A stretch of 36,695 bases of DNA from Bacteroidales bacterium (lineage in GTDB: Bacteria > Bacteroidota > Bacteroidia > Bacteroidales > UBA932). Position numbers and translations under genes: made by a program. The stretch is from NCBI GenBank assembly GCA_017471085.1, contig JAFUWW010000052.1:1-36695 (forward strand), given 5' to 3'. Below the pieces are notes generated by a model. It saw only the letters and a list, made by a program, of their open reading frames with translations, had not been told where the DNA came from and made no database searches. Every line of letters begins with the position of its first letter. Positions within the stretch are counted from its first letter, which is position 1. Shown one piece after another: positions 29,627 to 36,695 of this stretch.

Positions 29627-32116
29627 TTATTTGAGATTCAGGACATTGCTGCCGCCGTGCAGCGGATGGCTCTGTCCCTTCCAGACGAAAGTACCGTCTA
29701 CGCCTTCAGGCAGATCCACGGTTGCGTGGAGGTTGTTTCCGGTCACCTTATAGTTGACCTGGACGGCACCGGCGGGGTGCGGCATGGTTCCGCCGATTTC
29801 TTTCAGGGAGCCCAGATGCGGCTCAATCTTCACTTTCTTGAAAGCCACCGCGTCGGAGTCGATGCCCAGCACGGTGCGGAACAGCTCGATGTTCGGGCTG
29901 GCGCCCCAGGCGTGGCAGTCGGAACGGGTGCCGTTCACGTCGGAGGTCTCCCCCCAGGTGGTCATACCCATGGAGATGTTCTCACGCCAGATATCCAGCC
30001 AGTCCAGATACTGGTTGCCCAGCCCGGCCTCCACCAGAGCCTGGTGCAGGTAGAATTTGTAGTAGACGGAACAGGGAGACAAGGTCTGGTCCGTGAGCAG
30101 TTTCTCGGCCAGGGCCTTGGGATCGTCCACGATGCCGCAGAGGATGGCCAGGGCATTGCCGTGCTGGCTGTAGAGGTCTTGTTCGGCACGGTCGCTGAAC
30201 AGGCCGCGGGCCGGGTTCCAATAGGCCTTCTTCACGGCGTCAGCGAGTTTGGCGGCCTCTTTCCGGTACTCGCCGGCCTGCCAGGTGTTGCCGCGGTAGT
30301 CTTCCATGTCGGCCATCATCTGGTAGGCGTAAAGGAGCTGAAGGTCCATGTTGATGGAGCAGCCGTCGGCTCCCTTCCGGGGAGCGCCGTAGTCCCAGCC
30401 GGGAGTATACACCCAGTCGCTGAAATTCCAGCCCGGGAGGTCCTTGATGCGGCCGTCGGCCTGTTGGAAACGATGGAAATAGCCGATGATCTGCTCCGCA
30501 CCGGGCACCAGGTCCATCACATAGCCGGTATCCGCCCCGTACATCAGGTAATCGTGCATGGCATAGATATAGCTGAGCGCGTAGGGCTGGATGTACTGCG
30601 GCTGGGTGGTGGGATAGCGGCTCTTGGTGATACCGTCGGCGTTGCGGCTGATATCGGCCAGATGGAGGAAGTTCTTCACCATGCGGTCGTCCGAGCTGTT
30701 GTAGAGGGTGATGAGGGCCTGGATGCGGGTGTCGCCCAAGTACTGGAGCTGCTCGTAATAAGGGCAGTCCATGTAAGTTTCCACGGCGCAGAGACGGGCG
30801 GTGCGCCAGCCGATTTCCAGCATTTTCTGCAGTTCCTTGTTGCCGGTACGAAGGGCGGCGTCCAGGGTGAACGGATACCCCGTGAAGGTGCCGCTCACGT
30901 CTTCGATGGTGAGGGGGTCGCCGGCGGTCTCCACCTTCAGCTGGACATAGCGGTAGGTCCGCCAGTTGAGAGTGGTGAAGGTCTGGCCTTTCTCACCGCT
31001 GGGAAGGAGGACGTCCTCCCGGCCGATGAACACCTTGCCGTCCACCTCGTTGCGGTTGCCCTTCCCCACGGTGCGGGGCAGTCGGGGACGGCCCGCGTAC
31101 TGGGCGATGATCTCGGCAGGGATGTCGTCGATATTGATCCCTGCGGGGATGTCCGGCTGGTCCTGCTCCTCGGCGGGGATGAAGAGCGATTCTGCATAGC
31201 CGATGGTCAGTTTCGCACCCTTGCCGCCATCCATCTTGACGTTGAAATAGGCATTGGTGAGGAAAGACTGGTCCAGCAGGACCACTGCCTGGGTATGGGC
31301 AGGAACGGTGAGCGGGGCTTTCCCCTGCAGGAAACCGGCCGGGACGGTGACGCCTTCGGCCTTCCGGACGGAGGAGAGACGCTGCGGAGTCAGCTCCATC
31401 TGGGGCAGCATGGAGGGAACCAGGTTATGGCCGTCCCCCTGGCCGCTGGACATCACGTTCTTGGGCTCGCCGGCGGCACCCTGGCGGGCATCGGCCCAGC
31501 CGTCGGTGGATACGGCGGCGGTATTCCAGCCTTCCAGCTTGGCGGACATGTCCACCTTCTCTCCGGGGCCTGCCACATAGTAACCGGACACATTCACCCT
31601 CTCGGGGCTGTAGGCCGATTCTTTCAGGCATTTCCAGGTACGGTCCGTATACAGGGCCTTCGCGTTGCCCTCTCCCTGCAGCAGGAAGCCGGTGCTGACA
31701 CTGATCTGGGAATCCGGCTTCTGAGGACCTTCGTGATAGACCAGGGCGGCAATCACATTCTGGCCGGCTTTGAGGTAAGGGGCCAGGTCTACCGTCTCAT
31801 AATTCCAATGGGTGGCGTCGCCTTTGGCAGGGCCGAGGGACACCAGCGTCCCGTTCACATACAGCTTGTAACGGTTGTCGCCGGTGACGTGGACCACATA
31901 ATCGGCCGGAACGGCGGCCAGGTCGACGTCTTTGCGGAAATAATACACTCCATACTCGCCGTTGACGGTTTCCGGAGCGGAGATCCAGCGGGCGTTCCAG
32001 TTCTCGGTGGCCAGGTCGAAGGGGGCGGAAGGATCCCGCCGGGGACCGAACTGCGCCGAAGCATCCAACCCTGCAACCAGAAGGGCCAGAAGAACTAATG
32101 CAGAAAAACGTTTCAT
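29627..32116 (-). CDS. GH78-like alpha-L-rhamnosidase
   Basis: 829 residues from the ATG at 32116, which begins signal peptide MKRFSALVLLALLVAGLDASA. An in-frame ATG 96 bp upstream precedes the signal and the -7 box. N-terminal jelly roll (NWNARWISAPETVNGEYGVYYFRK, YKLYVNGTLVSLGPAKGD) then the six-hairpin barrel: ETYMDCPYYEQLQYLGDTRIQA, DLPGWNFSDWVY, MTTWGETSDVNGTRSDCHAWGASP and a C-terminal beta domain. These are GH78-type blocks; the Glu/Asp residues in DWVY and WGETSD are likely catalytic or near it. Release of terminal alpha-L-rhamnose is expected, though this family contains other specificities. Possibly co-transcribed with the upstream GH3 gene, though it has its own -7 box. Confidence 0.85.
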   Translation of the reverse strand: MKRFSALVLLALLVAGLDASAQFGPRRDPSAPFDLATENWNARWISAPETVNGEYGVYYFRKDVDLAAVPADYVVHVTGDNRYKLYVNGTLVSLGPAKGDATHWNYETVDLAPYLKAGQNVIAALVYHEGPQKPDSQISVSTGFLLQGEGNAKALYTDRTWKCLKESAYSPERVNVSGYYVAGPGEKVDMSAKLEGWNTAAVSTDGWADARQGAAGEPKNVMSSGQGDGHNLVPSMLPQMELTPQRLSSVRKAEGVTVPAGFLQGKAPLTVPAHTQAVVLLDQSFLTNAYFNVKMDGGKGAKLTIGYAESLFIPAEEQDQPDIPAGINIDDIPAEIIAQYAGRPRLPRTVGKGNRNEVDGKVFIGREDVLLPSGEKGQTFTTLNWRTYRYVQLKVETAGDPLTIEDVSGTFTGYPFTLDAALRTGNKELQKMLEIGWRTARLCAVETYMDCPYYEQLQYLGDTRIQALITLYNSSDDRMVKNFLHLADISRNADGITKSRYPTTQPQYIQPYALSYIYAMHDYLMYGADTGYVMDLVPGAEQIIGYFHRFQQADGRIKDLPGWNFSDWVYTPGWDYGAPRKGADGCSINMDLQLLYAYQMMADMEDYRGNTWQAGEYRKEAAKLADAVKKAYWNPARGLFSDRAEQDLYSQHGNALAILCGIVDDPKALAEKLLTDQTLSPCSVYYKFYLHQALVEAGLGNQYLDWLDIWRENISMGMTTWGETSDVNGTRSDCHAWGASPNIELFRTVLGIDSDAVAFKKVKIEPHLGSLKEIGGTMPHPAGAVQVNYKVTGNNLHATVDLPEGVDGTFVWKGQSHPLHGGSNVLNLK

Positions 32117-32145
32117 ATCTTGGAAAATGTGTTTCAGGGTTTTGA

Positions 32146-32153
32146 CAAAAATA
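32146..32153 (-). promoter_or_regulatory. -7 box upstream of the GH78-like gene
   Basis: Minus-strand TATTTTTG fits TAnnTTTG and lies 30 bp before the ATG at 32116. No TTG is present 19-22 bp further upstream, so strength is uncertain. Confidence 0.45.
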
Positions 32154-32228
32154 CGGAAAAAATCGCATTGTTCCGGCGACAGAATCTTCAAAACTTGACA
32201 CACTTTCTTCATTTTTTGGGAGAGACGA

Positions 32229-32261
32229 AGTCCCCGCGCATCCGGAAGATACGCGGGGACT
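32229..32261. other. Strong hairpin after the GH3 copy B gene
   Basis: AGTCCCCGCG (32229-32238) and CGCGGGGACT (32252-32261) form a perfect 10-bp stem with a 13-nt loop, 26 bp past the GH3 stop codon. Neither side has a good T tract, so it may be a weak terminator or a 3'-end protecting structure between the GH3 and GH78 genes. Confidence 0.55.
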
Positions 32262-32286
32262 GAAAAACCAGGCAGATTAACCGCCT

Positions 32287-34584
32287 TTATTTTTTGAGCA
32301 GCACGCGGTGGACCGGAGTCTCGGAAGCTTCCACTTCCACGTCTGCGGTGCAGCGGATATCACGGGAAGAAGCGCCGAACAGGACGGCATACTTGCCGGC
32401 GTCCACCTTCCAGGCCGATGCAGCCTCGTCGAAGGAGGCCAGTTCGGAGACAGGGAAAGAGAACGTGAGGGTCTGGGTCTCGCCGGGGGCCAGTTCCTTG
32501 GACTTGGCATAGGCCTTCAATTCCTTCACGGGCTTGTCCAGCGTGCTCTCGGGAGCGCTCACGTAGAGCTGGACGGCTTCCTTGCCGGCCACCTTGCCGC
32601 TGTTGGTCACATTCACCATGGCGGTGATCTTGGTACCGTCATTCACCACGACCGGCATGTCGTACTCGAAGGAGGTGTAGCTGAGGCCGTAGCCGAACGG
32701 GTAGGAGACGGGCAGGTTCTGCTTGTCGAACCAGCGGTAGCCCACGTAGATGCCTTCTGCGTAATCGGTCTGGTCTACGTCCTTCTCGCCCACGTCCTCG
32801 CGACGGTTGGTGAAGTACACGCCCGTGTCGGAGTCGATGGGGAAATTCCTGGAGGAAGCGGCGTCCATGAGGTTCACGGGAAAGGTCATGGTAAGCTTGC
32901 CGGACGGGCTCTGCTTGCCGGTGAGGATGTCGGTGACGGAGTTGCCGCCTTCCTGTCCGGCCTGCCAGGCCAGCAGGATGGCATCCGGCGTGTTCTTCCA
33001 GGAAGCAGTCTCGATGACGCCGCCGATGTTCAGCACCACGATCACCTTCTTGCCCCGGGCATGGAAGGCCGCTGTCACCTTGTTCAGCAGTTCACGCTCC
33101 TTGGCGGAAAGCTCGAAGTCGGCGGAAGTACGGTCGAAGAATTCACCGGAATTGCGTCCGAAGGTGATGATGGCCACGTCGTTGGCCTTGGCCGATGCGG
33201 CAATCTCAGCAGCGGCGGGGACCAGCTCGGAGGGACGCGGGGTGGGATAGAAGGCGGAGTAAGTGTCGTTGAGGCTGGCCTTGAAGGCGGCTTCCTCATC
33301 GGCGATATGCTTGAGATACACGTCTTTCTTGCTCTCGTCCACATTGAAACCGGCGTTCTTGAGACCGTCCAGCAGGGACACGGTGTAGGCACGGTTCACG
33401 TTGCCGGAACCGGTACCGCCGGCGATGAAGTCATAGGAGGTGCAGCCGAACACGGCTACGTTCTTGACGTCCTTGAGGGGAAGGGCACCCTTGTTCTCCA
33501 GGAGAACCATGCCTTCCAGGGCGCTCTGGCGGGTAACCGCAGCGTGGCCCTTGAGGTCCGGCTTGTTGCTGTAGGCATAGCCCTTCACCTTCGGGCTGCG
33601 CTTCACCAGTTCCAGGCAGCGGCGGACGCAGATGTCCAGCTCAGCCTCGGAGAGGGAACCGTCCTTGAGGGCGGCCATGATCTGCTCGTACTGCTTGTCG
33701 GTACCCGGCTGGAGCATGTCGTTCCCGGCGGCGATTTGGGCGGCGCCGTCATCTCCGCCGAACCAGTCGGTCATCACCAGGCCCTTGAAGCCCCACTCGT
33801 CGCGCAGCACGGTGGTGATGAGGTCCTTGCTCTGGGAGGTATAGGTGCCGTTGATCTTATTGTATGACGACATTACCGTCCACGGGTCGGCCTCCTTCAC
33901 CACGATCTCGAAGCCCTTCAGGTAAATCTCACGCTGGGCGCGGGGCGAGATGATGGCGTTGTTGCCGGTACGGTTGGTCTCCTGGTTGTTGTAGGCGAAA
34001 TGCTTCACGGAAGTGCCCACGTCGTTCTTCTGGACGCCGCGGACATAGGCAGCAGCGGTCTTACCGGCCACCACCGGGTCTTCCGAGTAATACTCGAAGT
34101 TACGGCCGTTGAGCGGGTTGCGGTGAATGTTGAGGGCGGGAGCCAGGTAGACATCGGCCCCGTACTCGTGCACTTCCTCACCCATGGATTCGCCCACGCT
34201 CTCCACAAGTTCCTGGTTCCAGGTGCTGGCCAGCAGGGTGCCGATCGGGAAATGCGTGCAGTAGTAGGTGTTCTCGTCCCCCTCGCGCGTAGGGTCGATA
34301 CGGAGCCCGGCGGGGCCGTCGGCCAGCACGATGCCGGGGATGCCCAGGCGTTCGATGGGATAGGTGGTTCCGGCAGCTCCCGGGACAATGTTCTTGGTGG
34401 CGCCGATGACGGCGGACTCACCGCTTGCTCCGGCCATGCCGGTGCCGATTACAAAGTGCACCTTCTCTTCCAGGGTCATGGCCTTGAGCACCTTGTCCAC
34501 GGAAGAATTGCTCAACTGAGGTGTACCGCCCTGGCAGGCCGCCAGCAGCAGTACGCTTGCGCTGTAAGCTAAAAATCTTTTCAT
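32287..34584 (-). CDS. GH3 beta-glycosidase lipoprotein, copy B
   Basis: 765 residues; lipobox LLAAC (Cys17), so it is membrane-anchored, unlike copies A and C. GH3 blocks in order: LADGPAGLRIDP, IHRNPLNGRNFEYYSEDP, VKHFAYNNQETNR, EADPWTVMSSYNKINGTY, nucleophile Asp at about 271 in LVMTDW, GGTGSGNVNRAY, ITFGRNSGE, PSGKLTMTFP, and a C-terminal Fn3-like domain after YGLSYTSFEYD. Full length. Divergent from GH3 copy C with 205 bp between them. Beta-glucosidase or beta-xylosidase type; exact substrate unknown. Confidence 0.92.
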   Translation of the reverse strand: MKRFLAYSASVLLLAACQGGTPQLSNSSVDKVLKAMTLEEKVHFVIGTGMAGASGESAVIGATKNIVPGAAGTTYPIERLGIPGIVLADGPAGLRIDPTREGDENTYYCTHFPIGTLLASTWNQELVESVGESMGEEVHEYGADVYLAPALNIHRNPLNGRNFEYYSEDPVVAGKTAAAYVRGVQKNDVGTSVKHFAYNNQETNRTGNNAIISPRAQREIYLKGFEIVVKEADPWTVMSSYNKINGTYTSQSKDLITTVLRDEWGFKGLVMTDWFGGDDGAAQIAAGNDMLQPGTDKQYEQIMAALKDGSLSEAELDICVRRCLELVKRSPKVKGYAYSNKPDLKGHAAVTRQSALEGMVLLENKGALPLKDVKNVAVFGCTSYDFIAGGTGSGNVNRAYTVSLLDGLKNAGFNVDESKKDVYLKHIADEEAAFKASLNDTYSAFYPTPRPSELVPAAAEIAASAKANDVAIITFGRNSGEFFDRTSADFELSAKERELLNKVTAAFHARGKKVIVVLNIGGVIETASWKNTPDAILLAWQAGQEGGNSVTDILTGKQSPSGKLTMTFPVNLMDAASSRNFPIDSDTGVYFTNRREDVGEKDVDQTDYAEGIYVGYRWFDKQNLPVSYPFGYGLSYTSFEYDMPVVVNDGTKITAMVNVTNSGKVAGKEAVQLYVSAPESTLDKPVKELKAYAKSKELAPGETQTLTFSFPVSELASFDEAASAWKVDAGKYAVLFGASSRDIRCTADVEVEASETPVHRVLLKK

Positions 34585-34629
34585 TTCGTTTTGATTTATT
34601 TCGTTTTGTTGTTGTTATCGATGAACATA

Positions 34630-34662
34630 TTGCAAAGTTACTATTATTTTTAACTATATTTG
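34630..34662 (+). promoter_or_regulatory. Promoter of GH3 copy C
   Basis: TTG at 34630-34632, a 22-bp spacer and TATATTTG at 34655-34662. This gives a leader of about 120 nt before the ATG at 34790. The leader contains the repeats described at 34670-34743, which may be regulatory. Confidence 0.5.
34633..34640 (-). promoter_or_regulatory. -7 box of GH3 copy B
   Basis: Minus-strand TAACTTTG fits TAnnTTTG and lies 48 bp before the ATG at 34584. No clear -33 element. It overlaps the spacer of the divergent promoter, so the two promoters likely compete. Confidence 0.5.
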
Positions 34663-34669
34663 TTGTCCC

Positions 34670-34743
34670 GATGTTCAAGATGTTCAACTTTTAGAGTATT
34701 TGCAAAAGTTTTTGAATTTTTCAGCAACATTTTTTGAATTTTT
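34670..34743. repeat. Two direct-repeat pairs in the divergent GH3 intergenic region
   Basis: GATGTTCAA occurs twice in tandem (34670-34678, 34679-34687), with an inverted ATGTTCAT-type copy at 34621-34628. Farther on TTTTTGAATTTTT occurs at 34709-34721 and 34731-34743, 22 bp apart. Half-site spacing near whole helical turns suggests protein binding, but the second pair is AT-rich and could be chance. Confidence 0.4.
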
Positions 34744-34789
34744 ATTGCCATATTCGCAGAAAGAAAACAATCTTACTAACCCGTTTTAT

Positions 34790-36695
34790 ATGAAAAAAGT
34801 CTTTCTCTCCCTCGTAGCTGCCGGCCTGGCCCTCGTTGCCGCCGCGCAGCCGCAGCTCCGTAAGGACAACATCGACGAAGTGCTGAAGGCCATGACCCTT
34901 CAGGAAAAGGCTACCCTCCTGGTAGGTGGAGCCCGTGCCGCCATGGTGAACGGCGTGACCTCCGGTACAGCCTGGCAGGTTCCCGGCGCCGCCGGCAATA
35001 CCCGCCCCATCGAGCGTCTGGGCATTCCCGGTACTGTTCTGGCAGACGGCCCTGCCGGTCTACGCATCTCCCCTACCCGCCAGGGTGACAACAACACGTA
35101 CTATTGCACCGGCTTCCCCGTAGGAACGCTGCTGGCCAGCTCCTGGGACCTGAACCTGGTGGAGGAAGTGACTACCGCCATGGGTAACGAGGTAAAGGAA
35201 TACGGCGTGGACGTGCTCCTTGCCCCGGGTATGAACATTCACCGCAACCCGCTGTGCGGCCGTAACTTCGAGTACTTCTCCGAGGATCCGCTCCTTTCCG
35301 GAAAAATGGCCGCCGCCTATGTCCGCGGTATCCAGAGCAACGGCGTCGGCACCTCCATCAAGCACTACGCCGCCAACAATCAGGAGACCAACCGCAACGA
35401 GAATGACGCCATCATCTCCCAGCGCGCCCTCCGCGAGATCTACCTCAAGAACTTCGAGATTGCCGTGAAGGAATCCGATCCCTGGACCGTGATGTCCTCC
35501 TACAACCAGCTCAACGGCGAGTACACCCAGCAGAAGCTCGGTCTCCTGACTACCGTCCTTCGTGACGAATGGGGCTTCAAGGGCATCGTGATGACCGACT
35601 GGGGCAACAAGGCCGGCACCGTCAAGAGCGCCAAGGCCGGAAACGACCTCATGGAACCCGGCAACCAGAACGAGATCGACCGTATCATCGCCGGTGTCCA
35701 GGATGGCACCATCTCCCAGGAAGAACTGGACCGCAACGTGCGCAACATGCTCAACTACATCGTCCGCACTCCCCGCTTCAACGGTTACAAGTATTCCAAC
35801 AAGCCGGATCTGAAGGCCCACGCAGAGGTAGCCCGCAAGGCTGCCGGTGAGGCGATGGTCCTCCTCCGCAACGAAGCCCAGACCCTCCCGCTCAAGGGCA
35901 GCGAGAAAGTGGCCCTCTACGGTATCTCCTCCGTCGATTTCGTGGCCGGCGGCACCGGTTCCGGCAACGTGAACAAGGCTTATGTCGTGAACATGGTGGA
36001 CGGCCTCAAGAACGCCGGCTTCACCCTGGACCAGAGCCTGGTCGACTACTACACCACCTATGCGGCCTATGACAAGGCCAACCGCGGCCTCACCGCTACC
36101 GGCGGCGGCTTTGGTTTCGGTGGTTCCAAGCTCGCCGAGATTGCCGTTCCGGCCAATGCCATCAATGCAGAGGCCCAGCGCAACGACCTCGCCATCATCG
36201 TCCTCGGCCGCAACGCCGGTGAAGGCGCAGACCGTCACATGATGGACGACTTCGAGCTCACCGCCGTCGAGCGTGAACTCATCCAGAACGTGAGCGCTTC
36301 CTACCATGCCCTGGGCAAGAAGGTGGTGGCCGTCCTCAATGTGGGCGGTGTCATCGAGACCAACTCCTGGAAGAACCTGGTAGACGCCATCGTCCTTCCC
36401 TGGTCCCCGGGCCAGGAGGGTGCCAACGCCGTGGCCGATGTCCTCACCGGCAAGGTGAATCCTTCCGGCAAGCTCCCCATGACCTTCCCCGTGAACTTCA
36501 TGGACCATCCGTCCAGCGCCAACTTCCCGTACAACTATGTCCGCAACGCCAACCAGGGCTTCGGCTTCGGCCGCGGTCCCCAGGTCAAAACCAAGGACGT
36601 GGACTACACCAAGTATGAGGAGGGCATCTGGGTGGGCTACCGTCACTTCACCACCCGCGGAGTTGAGGTATCCTATCCGTTCGGCTTCGGCCTCA
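34790..36695 (+). CDS. GH3 beta-glycosidase, copy C (partial, runs off the right edge)
   Basis: An uninterrupted frame of 635 codons from ATG 34790 to the window end, with no stop. Signal peptide MKKVFLSLVAAGLALVAAA. GH3 blocks: VLADGPAGLRISP, IHRNPLCGRNFEYFSEDP, IKHYAANNQETNR, nucleophile Asp at about 269 in IVMTDW, GGTGSGNVNKAY, VLGRNAGEGADRH, PSGKLPMTFP, and the start of the C-terminal module at VSYPFGFGL. About 120-150 residues (Fn3-like domain) should follow outside the window. A Gly/Phe-rich stretch (TGGGFGFGG) is inserted before the sandwich domain strand that reads LAIIVLG. Closest in the window to copy B. Confidence 0.92.
   Translation, partial: MKKVFLSLVAAGLALVAAAQPQLRKDNIDEVLKAMTLQEKATLLVGGARAAMVNGVTSGTAWQVPGAAGNTRPIERLGIPGTVLADGPAGLRISPTRQGDNNTYYCTGFPVGTLLASSWDLNLVEEVTTAMGNEVKEYGVDVLLAPGMNIHRNPLCGRNFEYFSEDPLLSGKMAAAYVRGIQSNGVGTSIKHYAANNQETNRNENDAIISQRALREIYLKNFEIAVKESDPWTVMSSYNQLNGEYTQQKLGLLTTVLRDEWGFKGIVMTDWGNKAGTVKSAKAGNDLMEPGNQNEIDRIIAGVQDGTISQEELDRNVRNMLNYIVRTPRFNGYKYSNKPDLKAHAEVARKAAGEAMVLLRNEAQTLPLKGSEKVALYGISSVDFVAGGTGSGNVNKAYVVNMVDGLKNAGFTLDQSLVDYYTTYAAYDKANRGLTATGGGFGFGGSKLAEIAVPANAINAEAQRNDLAIIVLGRNAGEGADRHMMDDFELTAVERELIQNVSASYHALGKKVVAVLNVGGVIETNSWKNLVDAIVLPWSPGQEGANAVADVLTGKVNPSGKLPMTFPVNFMDHPSSANFPYNYVRNANQGFGFGRGPQVKTKDVDYTKYEEGIWVGYRHFTTRGVEVSYPFGFGL

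Noticed and set aside
29585..32098. Plus-strand open frame of 837 codons opposite the GH78-like gene
   Set aside because: Antisense shadow of a well-supported gene; starts inside the bidirectional terminator and has no family features.
34585..34610. Two CGAAA sites on the minus strand near the GH3 copy B start as another DeoR operator
   Set aside because: Spacing is 15 bp rather than 23, and they lie downstream of the -7 box next to the start codon; resemblance is probably chance in AT-rich sequence.
35060..36646. Minus-strand open frame of 528 codons at the right end
   Set aside because: Antisense to GH3 copy C, whose frame is continuous and carries all GH3 motifs.

Overview
The window looks like chromosomal DNA of a fairly GC-rich member of the order Bacteroidales (Bacteroidota). 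The evidence is a SusC/SusD pair, many lipoprotein signal peptides, Bacteroidota promoters (TAnnTTTG -7 boxes, TTG-type -33 boxes, little Shine-Dalgarno signal), several CAZyme families and a split HipA module of a type common in this phylum. I cannot name a genus from sequence alone.

Layout. (1) 1-1700: the 3' end of an AraC-type regulator, then a tripartite HipBST-like toxin-antitoxin operon with three evenly spaced operators. (2) 1756-4268: a divergent pair, a CE1-like esterase (minus) and an Sde182/nucleoside-hydrolase-like lipoprotein (plus). (3) 4299-26603: fourteen consecutive minus-strand genes with gaps of -4 to 82 bp. From the promoter they run: split transketolase (two genes), FGGY kinase, FucI/AraA-like isomerase, inner-membrane sugar transporter, SusC, SusD, esterase, Sde182-like, esterase, Sde182-like, Sde182-like, GH115, GH3. 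(4) 26828-27586: a divergent DeoR/GlpR-type repressor. (5) 27836-29581: a CocE/S15-type hydrolase. (6) 29627-36695: a GH78-like alpha-rhamnosidase and two divergent GH3 enzymes, the last cut by the window end.

My best reading is a polysaccharide/glycoside utilisation locus fused to a dedicated monosaccharide pathway. Isomerase + kinase + two-subunit transketolase is the gene set of the published transketolase route for the branched pentose D-apiose (apiose -> apulose -> apulose-4-phosphate -> DHAP + xylulose-5-phosphate). The kinase resembles glycerol kinase, but the position of the glycerol-contacting Phe is Ser. The substrate is inference. No known apiosidase (GH140) is present; instead there are four nucleoside-hydrolase-like proteins and three esterases of unknown specificity, which makes these the candidates for new activities.

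Regulation. Three intergenic regions (2667-2708, 26636-26677, 27708-27749) share a 42-bp element: a -7 box followed by two CGAAA half sites 23 bp apart at identical offsets. I infer that these are operators of the DeoR repressor, which would make the main operon, the outlying esterase and a third site one regulon.
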